A DNA stretch of 48,747 nt from Anaerolineales bacterium (GTDB lineage: Bacteria; Chloroflexota; Anaerolineae; Anaerolineales; Anaerolineaceae), in the NCBI GenBank assembly GCA_020060485.1, contig JAGVAB010000130.1, positions 1-48,747 of the forward strand. Direction: 5' to 3'. Under the pieces are notes generated by a model that saw only the letters and a list, made by a program, of their open reading frames with translations, did not search any database and was not told the origin of the DNA. Positions 34,362-43,252 of the stretch are shown in pieces (positions within the stretch are counted from its first letter, which is position 1; each line of letters starts with the position of its first letter). The translations under genes and the position numbers were made by a program.

Positions 34362-35561
34362 TCAGGACTCGCCGTGGCCGGCCATCTCTGCGATTTGGTC
34401 GATGCGGGCATCCAGTTCTTCGCCCAGACCTTCGATGTCGGCATTGAGGAAGCCGCGAATGATCATGGAGATGGCTTGACGTTCTTCGATGCCACGGGAT
34501 TGCAGGTATTCGACCTGCTCGGGGGCAATCTTACCGATGCTGGCCTCGTGGCTCATCTGGGCTTCGGGATGCTGGGCGCGGATGCCAGGAGTGGATTCAA
34601 TGAAGCCTTCATCACCGGGGTCGAGGATCATGCCGGAGCAGTCGATGTGGGCGCGGCAGCGGTTGTTGCCGGTTAACAGACCGGTCTGTGAGATGCGGCC
34701 GCCGGTGCAGATGGCGCGGTGAGCCAGCTCGGCGCTGCTGCCTGCCCCATTTAAGTAGACTTCGCCGCCGCTGATGATATGCGAGCCGGTAGAGCCGAGG
34801 ATGACGCTGTAATAACGGGCGGATGAGCCAGCACCATTAAGCCAGGTTTTGGGATTGGAGCGGATGTCGGCGGCCGGGCGCAAGGAGACGTAATTGCTTT
34901 CAAAGACGCCTTCGTCATCCACTACGGTGGCCGCATTGGGGCGCACCGAGACTTTCGGCCCCCAACTGTGTACCATGGTATTGGTGAAACGGGCGCGTTT
35001 GCCAATCCATTGTTCACTGACGGCCAGATGCACGCCGCTTGAAATCTCGTGCTGGGTGGCGCAGCCGGTGATGAGGGTCAGTTCGGCATCATCTTCGACA
35101 ATGACGATGTTATGGATGGCCTGGGCAATGTTGGCATGGGCAGTGTAGAGAGCAGCCTGGAAGGGGAATTTAACTTTTGCACCAGAATGGACGCGAATGA
35201 AATAGCCTTGCGGGATTTTTTGGCTTGCGCAAAAGGCAGTGACCTTGTTGGTATCAGGAGCAATCAATTTCCAGGCGTATTTTTCAGCCAGCCAGTCATA
35301 TTTTTCCAGTGCCAGGGCGATGGGCAACACTTCCAAGCCGTCAGACTGGGTCTGCGAGCAAACGGTATGGAAATCCTGCACCACAAAGGTGCCGGAACGC
35401 TCAGGACTGTCAAACAGGATGCCGACCTCGGCCAATTCTCGGGCATCGGTTCGAGAGAATTGATCCGGGCTGATCAAGTGGGGTGTTTCGTTAGACTGGT
35501 CGGTGATGAAATCCTTTATCACAAGATTATCTGAAGGGCTCCAGGGTTTTTGTGTCATCAT
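34362..35561 (-). CDS. sufB: SufB/SufD-family Fe-S scaffold (minimal SUF / SMS type)
   Basis: A 399-residue SufBD-family protein, shorter than proteobacterial SufB (about 490). The beta-helix core shows AVYTAHANIAQAIHNIVIVEDDAELTLITGC, and the C-terminal part ends with the conserved MSHEASIGKIAPEQVEYLQSRG region. NNRCRAHIDCSGMI holds candidate cysteine ligands. It is the only SufBD protein here and is paired with sufC alone, with no sufD, sufS or sufU nearby; this is the two-gene arrangement called SMS in archaea and many anaerobes. Start ATG 35561 overlaps the sufC stop (ATGA). Proteins of this kind have been annotated as SufD or SufB. Confidence 0.88.
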   Translation of the reverse strand: MMTQKPWSPSDNLVIKDFITDQSNETPHLISPDQFSRTDARELAEVGILFDSPERSGTFVVQDFHTVCSQTQSDGLEVLPIALALEKYDWLAEKYAWKLIAPDTNKVTAFCASQKIPQGYFIRVHSGAKVKFPFQAALYTAHANIAQAIHNIVIVEDDAELTLITGCATQHEISSGVHLAVSEQWIGKRARFTNTMVHSWGPKVSVRPNAATVVDDEGVFESNYVSLRPAADIRSNPKTWLNGAGSSARYYSVILGSTGSHIISGGEVYLNGAGSSAELAHRAICTGGRISQTGLLTGNNRCRAHIDCSGMILDPGDEGFIESTPGIRAQHPEAQMSHEASIGKIAPEQVEYLQSRGIEERQAISMIIRGFLNADIEGLGEELDARIDQIAEMAGHGES

Positions 35562-36319
35562 TGGTTCCCCTTTCGTTTGATGCATACAAGGCACTGGGCA
35601 TAGCCGGAGTCGCAGATCGTGTCCAGCACGATCTGGGCGTTGCCGCAGCCCTCGATGGTACCTTCCATCATCACATGCGCCTTGTCGGCATATACGCTTT
35701 CGAGGATCTGTCCGGTGTGGGTGATGATCAGACCGGAGCGTCGTGAGGCTGGTCGGCAGATATCAACCGAGAAGAGCTTTTTTGCCATATCCCCGATCAG
35801 TTCCAGGGCTTCGATATCAACGCCAGAATCCGGTTCGTCCAGCATGGCAAATTTGGGACGGGTGGCCAGCAGTTGCAGCAGTTCAACGCGGCGAATCTCG
35901 CCGCCGGAAAGGCCGTCGTTGATGTCGCGGTCCATGAATTTTTCCAGATTGTTATCCCGGATCAATTCTTCGATTTTTGCAGAGGCCTCAGGGTTTTGCA
36001 GAAAAGCATAATCCAGCACCTGGCGCAGACGGACGCCTTTGATGGTCGGCGGGCGTTGTTGGGCAACGGCGATACCCAGGCGGGCGCGTTCGGTCAAGCC
36101 AAGATGGGTGATGTCCTGGCCTTCATAGATGATCTTGCCGGAGGTTATCTGGTAGCCGGAGAAGCCCATGATGGACATCATCAGGGAGGTTTTGCCTGAG
36201 CCATTGGGGCCGAAAACAGCATGTACCTCGCCCTCGGGTATCTCCATGTTAATGTTGTGGAGGATCTCTTCCCCGCGTACTGTGACATCGAGATCGTGGA
36301 TTTCAAGAATATTGTTCAT
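35558..36319 (-). CDS. sufC: SufC-type ABC ATPase with a cysteine tail
   Basis: A 253-residue ATPase partner of SufB in Fe-S cluster assembly. Walker A GPNGSGKTS (37-45), signature LSGGE (137-141) and Walker B FAMLDEPDSGVD (157-168) are present. The C-terminal end carries C236 and a C243-x-x-C246 pair (GYAQCLVC), not seen in E. coli SufC but, as I recall, seen in archaeal short SufC. SD is AAAGGAA. No clear promoter; -10-like elements TATACT and TAGATAAT lie upstream. Confidence 0.92.
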   Translation of the reverse strand: MNNILEIHDLDVTVRGEEILHNINMEIPEGEVHAVFGPNGSGKTSLMMSIMGFSGYQITSGKIIYEGQDITHLGLTERARLGIAVAQQRPPTIKGVRLRQVLDYAFLQNPEASAKIEELIRDNNLEKFMDRDINDGLSGGEIRRVELLQLLATRPKFAMLDEPDSGVDIEALELIGDMAKKLFSVDICRPASRRSGLIITHTGQILESVYADKAHVMMEGTIEGCGNAQIVLDTICDSGYAQCLVCIKRKGNQ

Positions 36320-36461
36320 CGTTTCCTTTATGCATGCCTGAATACCTGAACATCACAGGCGCAAGGTTGAATTATCTAAGGCAAGTATAACGCAGACGTC
36401 ACCAATTTGCACTATTTACCAAAGTTGCTGTTGAACGGATCGGCGCACTGTGGCTGCCTGC

Positions 36462-36470
36462 TGGTAAAAT
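36462..36470 (+). promoter_or_regulatory. Extended -10 promoter for ettA
   Basis: TGGTAAAAT, an extended -10 element, 42 bp before the ettA ATG. No -35 consensus. Confidence 0.45.
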
Positions 36471-36511
36471 ATACAGGTACCTACATTGTTTTGAAAGAAA
36501 GGCCCAGGCAT

Positions 36512-38197
36512 ATGGTGAGCGAACCCAATAAGATTATTTATCAAATGATCCGCGTGAGTAAATTCCACGGCAAAACACCTGTTTTGAAAGATATTTGGCT
36601 TTCGTATTTTTATGGGGCCAAGATCGGGGTGATTGGCCTGAATGGTTCCGGAAAAAGCACGCTGCTGCGCATCCTGGCAGGGGTGGACAAGGAGTTTAAT
36701 GGCGAGACGGTGGTGGCGCCCGGTTTCACAATCGGTTTTCTGGAACAGGAACCGCAACTGGATGATGGAAAGACAGTGCGCCAGGCTGTGGAGGAAGGGG
36801 TTCAAGATTCGATTGATTTGATGGCAAAATATGAGGAGATCAATCTCAAATTTGGCGAGCCGATGACGGATGCCGAGATGGATGCCCTGATTGAAGAACA
36901 AGGCAAGGTGCAGGATAAGATCGACCATCTCGGTTTGTGGGACCTGGATGCGCGGCTTGAGATGGCGATGGACGCCCTGCGCTGCCCGCCAGGAGATACA
37001 CCGGTGCGGGTGCTTTCGGGCGGAGAACGAAGGCGAGTGGCGTTATGCAGGTTGCTGTTGCAAAAACCGGATATTTTGCTGCTTGACGAACCAACCAATC
37101 ACCTGGATGCTGAAACTGTAGCCTGGCTGGAGCAGCATTTGCAGCGCTATGAAGGTACTGTGATCGCAGTGACGCATGACCGGTATTTTCTGGATAATGT
37201 GGCTGGCTGGATCCTGGAACTGGACCGGGGGCATGGTATTCCGTGGAAGGGCAACTACTCTTCCTGGCTGGAACAAAAACAAGCCCAGTTGCAGAATGAA
37301 GAAAAAAGTGAAAGTGAGCGACAGCGCACTTTACAACGGGAGCTGGAATGGATCCGTATGTCGCCCAAGGGCAGGCAAGCCAAATCCAAAGCACGTGTCA
37401 GTGCATATGAAGAGATGCTCAACCAAGATTCAGAAAAGCGTGCCAAGGATTTGGAAATTTATATCCCTCCGGGCCCACGGTTGGGCGGACTGGTAATCGA
37501 GGCGAACCAGGTGACAAAAGGATATGGCGACAGGCTGCTGGTGGATCAGATGAGCTTCTCAATACCGGCGGGCGCAATTGTAGGGGTGATTGGCCCTAAT
37601 GGGGCGGGCAAGACCACTTTGTTTCGCATGATCACTGGCCAGGAAAAGCCAGACACTGGCACTATTCGCGTAGGCGAAACGGTAACTTTGGCCTATGTGG
37701 ACCAAAGCCGGGATGTGCTGGACCCTGAAAAAACGATTTGGGAGATGATCTCGGAAGGGACGGATTTTGTTCGATTGGGAAACCGGGAAATCAATTCCCG
37801 GGCGTATGTGGCCCGGTTCAATTTTACGGGGTCACAGCAGCAGAAAAAGGTGGGGTTGCTTTCCGGTGGCGAAAGGAACAGGGTTCATCTGGCGCGAATT
37901 CTGAAAGAAGGCGCCAATGTGTTGCTGCTGGACGAACCGACCAATGACCTGGACGTGAACACCATGCGAGCGCTGGAAGATGGCCTGGAGAATTTTGTGG
38001 GCTGCGCCATTATAATCAGCCATGATCGCTGGTTTTTGGACAGAATTGCCACCCATATCCTGGCCTTTGAAGGCGAAAGCAGCGTTTTCTGGTTTGATGG
38101 CAACTATTCCGCGTATGAGGCAGACCGCAAGACACGTCTGGGGGCTGAGGCTGATCAGCCGCACCGGATTAAGTACCGGCCTTTAGAAAGGGGATAA
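36512..38197 (+). CDS. ettA: ABC-F translation factor EttA
   Basis: A 561-residue cytoplasmic protein with two ABC domains and no membrane segments. Walker A motifs are at 42-50 (GLNGSGKST) and near 361-369 (GPNGAGKTT); both LSGGE(R) signatures and DEPTNHLD / DEPTNDLD are intact. The arm region and the linker [15 protein letters not shown] match EttA, which binds the ribosomal E site and gates the first elongation step according to ATP/ADP. Start at [12 protein letters not shown] with AGG upstream; an upstream in-frame ATG at 36407 precedes the likely promoter. It is convergent with rex. Confidence 0.95.
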   Translation: MVSEPNKIIYQMIRVSKFHGKTPVLKDIWLSYFYGAKIGVIGLNGSGKSTLLRILAGVDKEFNGETVVAPGFTIGFLEQEPQLDDGKTVRQAVEEGVQDSIDLMAKYEEINLKFGEPMTDAEMDALIEEQGKVQDKIDHLGLWDLDARLEMAMDALRCPPGDTPVRVLSGGERRRVALCRLLLQKPDILLLDEPTNHLDAETVAWLEQHLQRYEGTVIAVTHDRYFLDNVAGWILELDRGHGIPWKGNYSSWLEQKQAQLQNEEKSESERQRTLQRELEWIRMSPKGRQAKSKARVSAYEEMLNQDSEKRAKDLEIYIPPGPRLGGLVIEANQVTKGYGDRLLVDQMSFSIPAGAIVGVIGPNGAGKTTLFRMITGQEKPDTGTIRVGETVTLAYVDQSRDVLDPEKTIWEMISEGTDFVRLGNREINSRAYVARFNFTGSQQQKKVGLLSGGERNRVHLARILKEGANVLLLDEPTNDLDVNTMRALEDGLENFVGCAIIISHDRWFLDRIATHILAFEGESSVFWFDGNYSAYEADRKTRLGAEADQPHRIKYRPLERG

Positions 38198-38229
38198 GCG
38201 GGGCCAGTGTTTTTCTGATGGCGATATTC

Positions 38230-38266
38230 AAGCAGACTGCCTTGCAATTCGCGGGGCAGTCTGCTT
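38230..38266. terminator. Bidirectional intrinsic terminator
   Basis: A perfect 12-bp stem, AAGCAGACTGCC/GGCAGTCTGCTT, with a 13-nt loop between the convergent ettA and rex genes. Confidence 0.8.
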
Positions 38267-38267
38267 C

Positions 38268-38903
38268 TTAATCCTGGTTGTTCTTGCCGATGTAGTAGGT
38301 CATGTGCTGCAATTGGTCCACCGGGTCGCTGTGCCGCAGGTGGACGATATTTTGCGGGAGGATCAGAGGCGTGGATGTGTAATTCAAAATGCCTTGAATT
38401 CCAGCTTTCACCAGTTCTTCGGCAACTTCCTGGGCGGCCTCGTCAGGAACGGTTAACATGGCAAGTTTGATGCCGGCGGCTTTGATGCGGGGGATCAGTT
38501 CCTGGGTGTCGTGAACTTCCAGATCATCGATATGGGTGCCGATCAAGTCTGGATTGGAATCAAAAACCAGGCGGATATTGAAGCCTTGTGGAGCGAATCC
38601 GTGGTATCGGGCAATGGCATGCCCGAGGTTGCCGGCGCCAATGATGGCTACCTCCCAAATCCGATCCATGTTCAGAATGGATTTGAGCTGATCAAGCAAA
38701 AATGCAATGTTGTAGCCGGTGCCTTGTTTTCCAAATTCACCAAACTGGGAGAGGTCTTTGCGAATTTGGGCGGCAGATATTCCCAGTCTTTCACCCAGCT
38801 CTTGGGAGGATGTCGTGTGTTGTCCTTCTTCCAGCATGGTTTGCAGGGTTTGGTGATATACCGGCAAACGGCTGACAACAATATCAGGGATGGAAGTGGG
38901 CAT
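38268..38903 (-). CDS. rex: Redox-sensing transcriptional repressor Rex
   Basis: A 211-residue NADH/NAD+-sensing repressor. The N-terminal winged helix (about 1-78) includes the recognition segment SAAQIRKDLSQFGEFGKQG; the Rossmann domain has G89-x-G91-x-x-G94. NADH binding releases DNA in the family, de-repressing anaerobic and fermentation genes. AAGGAG precedes the ATG. A near-perfect Rex operator lies 56 bp upstream, so it is probably autoregulated. Confidence 0.96.
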   Translation of the reverse strand: MPTSIPDIVVSRLPVYHQTLQTMLEEGQHTTSSQELGERLGISAAQIRKDLSQFGEFGKQGTGYNIAFLLDQLKSILNMDRIWEVAIIGAGNLGHAIARYHGFAPQGFNIRLVFDSNPDLIGTHIDDLEVHDTQELIPRIKAAGIKLAMLTVPDEAAQEVAEELVKAGIQGILNYTSTPLILPQNIVHLRHSDPVDQLQHMTYYIGKNNQD

Positions 38904-38958
38904 GACAGTCTACTCCTTGGTTGTAGCTTCTGATTAACTTTAACATAAAATGGCTAAA

Positions 38959-38976
38959 TTGTGAATAAATTCCCAA
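38959..38976. promoter_or_regulatory. Rex operator (ROP) in the rex promoter
   Basis: TTGTGAATAAATTCCCAA matches the Rex consensus TTGTGAANNNNTTCACAA at 13 of 14 fixed positions. On the minus strand its TTCACA half can serve as the -35 of a promoter with a 17-bp spacer and TAAAGT, so Rex binding would block rex transcription. Confidence 0.75.
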
Positions 38977-39099
38977 ACACTGCGTATGGCTCTCCCAAAG
39001 CCGCCTCCATTCCGATTCCAGGACTGGGTGCACTTTGATCCCATGGAAAATTGGGAGGCTTTTTCAGGTACAGTTCTCCATCGTTCGTAATTCACGGGG

Positions 39100-41421
39100 T
39101 CATGGAAGGGCATTCAGGCTGGAAGATAGCTTGATGGAAAGACCCTGATCTGTAGTGAAAGTTAACGTGGCGAGCGACACGGGCAGGTAGTGGCCAGCGG
39201 GGTAAACAGCGTTGGCATCTTGAGGTCGGGCGAGAGTGTCCAGACTGTCTTTAAATGTGTGTATCTCGACTTGCGGGCTGCCTGTCCATTGGCTGCAAAC
39301 GGAATTGCCTGACTGTGAGCCCCAGCAGAAGGAATCTTTTGTTTGGGAAATGATAGTGTATAGGTTTATCCAATCTGGCTGGAAGCGTTGCTGCGGATCG
39401 AGAACGAGGACGAGTGTGGTGCGAAGAGGTTGGTCGGTTTCGATGGTGATCTGCAAACCTTCATCGTCAAGTGAATAATCTTTCCTGACGCTACCATCAA
39501 GGCTGACGAAGTGAATGTGATCCTGATTTATTTCAGCAACTTGAAAAATAAGCGGTTCAATCGCGTCAAGGATGAAGCTGCCCGGGATGACAGCGGGGTC
39601 GCTGTGTGTGCCAGCGTTCAGATCCCAGAAAAGCGGGTCGGACAGGCCAACGGCGATTTGCGATGTTGGGCCGACCCACTGCGTGATACCCGAATCGTGG
39701 AGATGAAAGGTGGTTACTAGGCTGGCGGCATCGATTTCCATCGTTGCAAAGATGGTATCTGAGGCGAGAATGCATTCAGGTTTGCCGTCAGAATCGAGGT
39801 CGATATCGCAGGAGGCGATGGAATTTGGGGCATCAGCCCACTGGGCGGCTGCAATCAGATGTGTTAATTGTTCCCGATAATTTGCCTGAAGGTGGTCCCG
39901 GTCACTATTGCCAGATGGATTGGAGAGGTGGAAAGCCATGTTCCATGCGGCAGCCGCGGCTTCGTTCACGGGGAGTTGATAAAGAAATGCAAGGCGATTT
40001 TCAGCAGGGAATAGCCAATATTCTATACCGGCATCATTCTGCAAGCAAAGAAGATTACGGCAGGATAAGCCAGCAGATAAGTCCATTACTGGCATGGAAC
40101 GCAAATCTCCCAAAGAAAGCAGGTCAATCCAGGGGTGGCTGGAAAGGTCACGGAAAGCTTTGGGTGCGATGGCTGTGTCGGCCCAGGGGCTGGTGATAAG
40201 GGAACCGCCCAGAACAAGGATGTCGGAATCATCAGCGGAGAGAGCGGTGTTCAGCAGTCTCCTCCAGGTATCGCGGGTCAGACCATTTCGGTCTGCTTCC
40301 AGCATCTGTTGTACGCTATGGTTTTCTCCGGGGGGGTATGGCAGGGGGATAATCCGTCGACTGTTCATGACAAAGACATGGGATTGATCTGGCAGACTGG
40401 CAAAGAAAATATCGTTATCGGGAAGATACCTGACCGGGAAGGTGCCATATGCCAGTCGGGATGGAGGAAAGCCAAAACCAAGGGCGGTGATATTACTGGA
40501 GCCAGCTGCGGGAATGGAAAGAGCAGTGCTGGCCAGTCCTGTAGTTGGCAGGATGAGGAGACCTTGTTCCTCGAGCTGCCGGATGTGGTCAATTTGATTA
40601 AGCAGAGAGAGACCGGACAGGGTGTTCGGCTGTTTCAGGTCTAACAGGGCAAGGGGAATATGAGATTCCTCGGCGTGTTTGAGCAAGTGGGCAAGGCCGT
40701 GGCGTTCCCCAAAAGGGCCAGTGTGGGCGCCGTTCCAGCGCTGGAGGATCTGGGAAGGGGTGCTGGCGGGGAGAGCGTCCCAGAAAGCCAGCAAGATGGG
40801 GGCTTTGGCAACCGGCAGTGGGGAATGAAGGTTTTGAACAGCCACATCCAGAATCGTCGTTGAGGTTGCGTCTGTTAGAATGATACTCAGCCAGGTGTCC
40901 GGGACGTCCATTTGCAAATATTTTTCGGGAAAAGAGATGATGATTGCGTGGAGATTGGAAATCTCCTGAATGACAGGTGGAACTTCAGAAAGTTCGGGAA
41001 TGGTGATCTGGCCTTGCCAGACGCCGGACTTTTTTGAAAGGTCAAGTTGAAAATTCGGATGAAGCCAAATGTCTGGTGTAGCATCATTGAAACCTGATGG
41101 CATAGCGGCAGCCATATTTGTGGAGGATCTGAGTGAGATATTGTAATTTGTGTTATTGGGGGCCAAAATGTCAAGGCGAACATGAACCCAATCATCATCT
41201 GAAGGATGAAGATAGACAGCAAAGAGATCAGGATCGTTGGGAGATGGCGTATCAATAGGATCCAGAAGGATAAGATTTTCGTAGTGCCATTCTGAGGGAG
41301 TGGCGGACACAGAAGACGACGATGGCGTTTCGGAGGACAAGCTATTTGAGGCGGGTTCGCAAGCGGCGAGGATTACGGCACAAGCAAGCAGAGTCAGAAA
41401 AATGTGGTCAAGGATTTTCAT
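39100..41421 (-). CDS. Large lipoprotein of unknown function
   Basis: A 773-residue predicted lipoprotein with a signal peptide (KILDHIFLTLLACAVILAAC) and acylated C21, then a Ser/Pro-rich linker. Three parts can be described: a beta-rich N-terminal region (about 45-195), a middle region (about 200-445) with ERHGLAHLLKHAEESHIPLALLDLKQP that vaguely resembles GH57/polysaccharide-deacetylase barrels, and a C-terminal beta-rich region with SCDIDLDSDGKPECIL, a calcium-binding-like DxDxDG motif. I cannot name a family. The ATG has no SD; a TATAAT box ends six bases before it, so the mRNA is probably leaderless. Confidence 0.75.
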   Translation of the reverse strand: MKILDHIFLTLLACAVILAACEPASNSLSSETPSSSSVSATPSEWHYENLILLDPIDTPSPNDPDLFAVYLHPSDDDWVHVRLDILAPNNTNYNISLRSSTNMAAAMPSGFNDATPDIWLHPNFQLDLSKKSGVWQGQITIPELSEVPPVIQEISNLHAIIISFPEKYLQMDVPDTWLSIILTDATSTTILDVAVQNLHSPLPVAKAPILLAFWDALPASTPSQILQRWNGAHTGPFGERHGLAHLLKHAEESHIPLALLDLKQPNTLSGLSLLNQIDHIRQLEEQGLLILPTTGLASTALSIPAAGSSNITALGFGFPPSRLAYGTFPVRYLPDNDIFFASLPDQSHVFVMNSRRIIPLPYPPGENHSVQQMLEADRNGLTRDTWRRLLNTALSADDSDILVLGGSLITSPWADTAIAPKAFRDLSSHPWIDLLSLGDLRSMPVMDLSAGLSCRNLLCLQNDAGIEYWLFPAENRLAFLYQLPVNEAAAAAWNMAFHLSNPSGNSDRDHLQANYREQLTHLIAAAQWADAPNSIASCDIDLDSDGKPECILASDTIFATMEIDAASLVTTFHLHDSGITQWVGPTSQIAVGLSDPLFWDLNAGTHSDPAVIPGSFILDAIEPLIFQVAEINQDHIHFVSLDGSVRKDYSLDDEGLQITIETDQPLRTTLVLVLDPQQRFQPDWINLYTIISQTKDSFCWGSQSGNSVCSQWTGSPQVEIHTFKDSLDTLARPQDANAVYPAGHYLPVSLATLTFTTDQGLSIKLSSSLNALP

Positions 41422-41427
41422 GAAGTG

Positions 41428-41454
41428 ATTATAACCAATACTGATAGACAACAA
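41428..41454 (-). promoter_or_regulatory. Promoter of the large lipoprotein gene, likely leaderless
   Basis: On the minus strand a perfect TATAAT is followed by six bases and the ATG. The -35 is TTGTTG at a 15-bp spacing or GATTGT at 17 bp; both are moderate. Confidence 0.55.
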
Positions 41455-41482
41455 TCCCCCTTGCATTTCGACAAAGGGGATT
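41453..41482 (-). terminator. Terminator after the Zn-peptidase gene
   Basis: AATCCCC..TTG pairs with CAA..GGGGATT (one mismatch, 8-nt loop), followed on the minus strand by T-rich GATTGTTGTCT. It abuts the promoter of the next gene. Confidence 0.6.
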
Positions 41483-41504
41483 GCCAGAATTACAAAGTTA
41501 CTGT

Positions 41505-42227
41505 TTACCGCCGCCTACGTCCGCCGAACAGCAGGAAGGTGTAATACAGGACTGTGCCAATTGCCTGGGCAGCTGCGGCGACATAGGTCAAAGCAGCAGC
41601 ATCAAGTACCTGATTGACACCTTTCATTTCCTGCGGCAGGAATTGGCCTTCAGCCGCCAGCCAGGCTTTGGCCCGACGGGTGGCATTCAACTCAACCGGC
41701 AGGGTGATGATGGCAAACAAGGCAGTCAAGGCAAACAGGAGCAGGCCAAATGCAGCAATTTGAAATCCGAAGTTGGAGGATGCGGATGACAGATAGCTAA
41801 GAAATAGACCGGCCATGAAAATGATGGGGCCAAGTCTGGAACCGATCGAAACAGTCGGCACCATGGCGGAGCGGACCACCAAAGGCAGATAGCCTTTCTG
41901 GTCTTGCAAAGCGTGGCCAACCTCATGGGCTGCAATGCCTGCCGCCGCGATGCTGTTGGCATGGAAAACGCCCTGGCTGAGGCGCAATGTATTGGACCGG
42001 GGGTCATAATGGTCACTGAGTGTCCCGGCAACCTGTTCAATTTTTACATTGCTGAGGCCGTTGGCGTCCAGCATTCTGCGCGCAGTTTGGGCACCGGTCA
42101 ACCCATTTTGGCTGGCCAGCTGCGAATATTTCCGATATGATCTGCTGACCTTCGCTTGCGCCCATAAACCGAGGAGCAAAGCGGGCAGCGAAAATAAAAT
42201 ATACAAGCCGTAATTTTGCAGGAACAT
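41505..42227 (-). CDS. YugP-like membrane zinc metallopeptidase
   Basis: A 240-residue membrane protein of the Zn_peptidase_2 (YugP) family. HEVGH (101-105) is the gluzincin-type zinc motif, inside AAAGIAAHEVGHALQDQ. Hydrophobic segments lie at about 7-23, 120-140, 150-175 and 205-230. The family is widespread but its substrate is unknown. GGAG seven bases before the ATG. The upstream region (42241-42300) contains TATAAT and a directly repeated TTGCAT. Confidence 0.88.
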   Translation of the reverse strand: MFLQNYGLYILFSLPALLLGLWAQAKVSRSYRKYSQLASQNGLTGAQTARRMLDANGLSNVKIEQVAGTLSDHYDPRSNTLRLSQGVFHANSIAAAGIAAHEVGHALQDQKGYLPLVVRSAMVPTVSIGSRLGPIIFMAGLFLSYLSSASSNFGFQIAAFGLLLFALTALFAIITLPVELNATRRAKAWLAAEGQFLPQEMKGVNQVLDAAALTYVAAAAQAIGTVLYYTFLLFGGRRRR

Positions 42228-42334
42228 TATTTACTCCATCTTGAAATACATCTGATGCAATTTGTCTTATGCAATTATAGGGTCAAATTATTAAAAAAGG
42301 ATATGGATTTTGAATGAAATGTGTCAGAAAATGT

Positions 42335-43237
42335 TCAGCCGAAAATAAAGATGACGGCCACACCGGTCAGGGATAAAAAGGTGCCGACAAAGGCCATTTT
42401 GCTGATCTGTTCCTTATACAAGAAATACGCGATCGGCAGCATTATGATGGGGGTTAATGCCATCAATGTGGCGGCGACGCCGACATAAGCAGCTTGAATA
42501 GCTACCATCGAAAGCCAGATACCAACAAATGGCCCAACCAGGGTTCCCATGACGATGGAACGAAAAGCGGCTTTGTTTTTCAGACTTTGGGTCCATGTGT
42601 GGGCGGCGTTTTTCTGGAGTAAAGCAATGGCCCACATAATAACTGCGGCCAGGAATACACGGATGAGGACGCTGGAAATGGCGGGAAAATCGCCACTGCC
42701 GCCTTTCTTTTGTAAGACCAGGCCCGCGGCCTGGCCGACCGCTCCCAGAAATGCAAACAGCACCCCCTGAAAGTAGCCTGGTTTTTGTTGGAACAGTTTT
42801 GCGTTTGTTCCATGGTTTCTTTCCAGAACGACCAGGGCAATGCCTGATACAGTGATGAAAATGCCGCCAATTTCCAGCGAGGTTAATCTTTCTCCCAAAA
42901 AGACCCAGGCGATCAAGGCACTGATGACAGGCACACTGGCCATGATGAGGGTAGAAATTCGTGCTCCAATCTGAACAAATGCCTGAAAAAGGAAGGCGTC
43001 ACCCAGGATCAGGCCGACGAGACCGGACAGGCCCAGCCACAACCAGCGTTCAGGTGCAGCATGCAGGGGGAGAAGCTGGCCAGTGAGAAATACATGCGAG
43101 ATCATCAGAAGCCCGGAGGCCAACAAGAGGCGCATTCGGTTGACCACCAGTGAACCCACCTGGTTGCCAGCAGAGGTAAAGAATACGCTGGTTAATGTCC
43201 AGCAAATAGCGACAAGAAAGGCTGCAATCTCTCCCAT
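42335..43237 (-). CDS. EamA family transporter (second copy)
   Basis: A 300-residue ten-helix DMT transporter with two EamA repeats. LILGDAFLFQAFVQIGARISTLIMASVPVISALIAWVFLGE is typical. It resembles the EamA protein at 30164 but is clearly diverged. AAAGGA precedes the ATG. It follows fbp by 15 bp and is probably co-transcribed. Substrate unknown. Confidence 0.88.
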   Translation of the reverse strand: MGEIAAFLVAICWTLTSVFFTSAGNQVGSLVVNRMRLLLASGLLMISHVFLTGQLLPLHAAPERWLWLGLSGLVGLILGDAFLFQAFVQIGARISTLIMASVPVISALIAWVFLGERLTSLEIGGIFITVSGIALVVLERNHGTNAKLFQQKPGYFQGVLFAFLGAVGQAAGLVLQKKGGSGDFPAISSVLIRVFLAAVIMWAIALLQKNAAHTWTQSLKNKAAFRSIVMGTLVGPFVGIWLSMVAIQAAYVGVAATLMALTPIIMLPIAYFLYKEQISKMAFVGTFLSLTGVAVIFIFG

Positions 43238-43252
43238 AAGGTCCTTTGAAGT

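Noticed and set aside
38997..39064. Terminator after the large lipoprotein gene
   Set aside because: AAAGCC(g)CCTCC and GGGAGGCTTTT could pair, but the loop is about 45 nt, the T-run is on the plus strand only, and no plus-strand gene ends there; not convincing enough to list.
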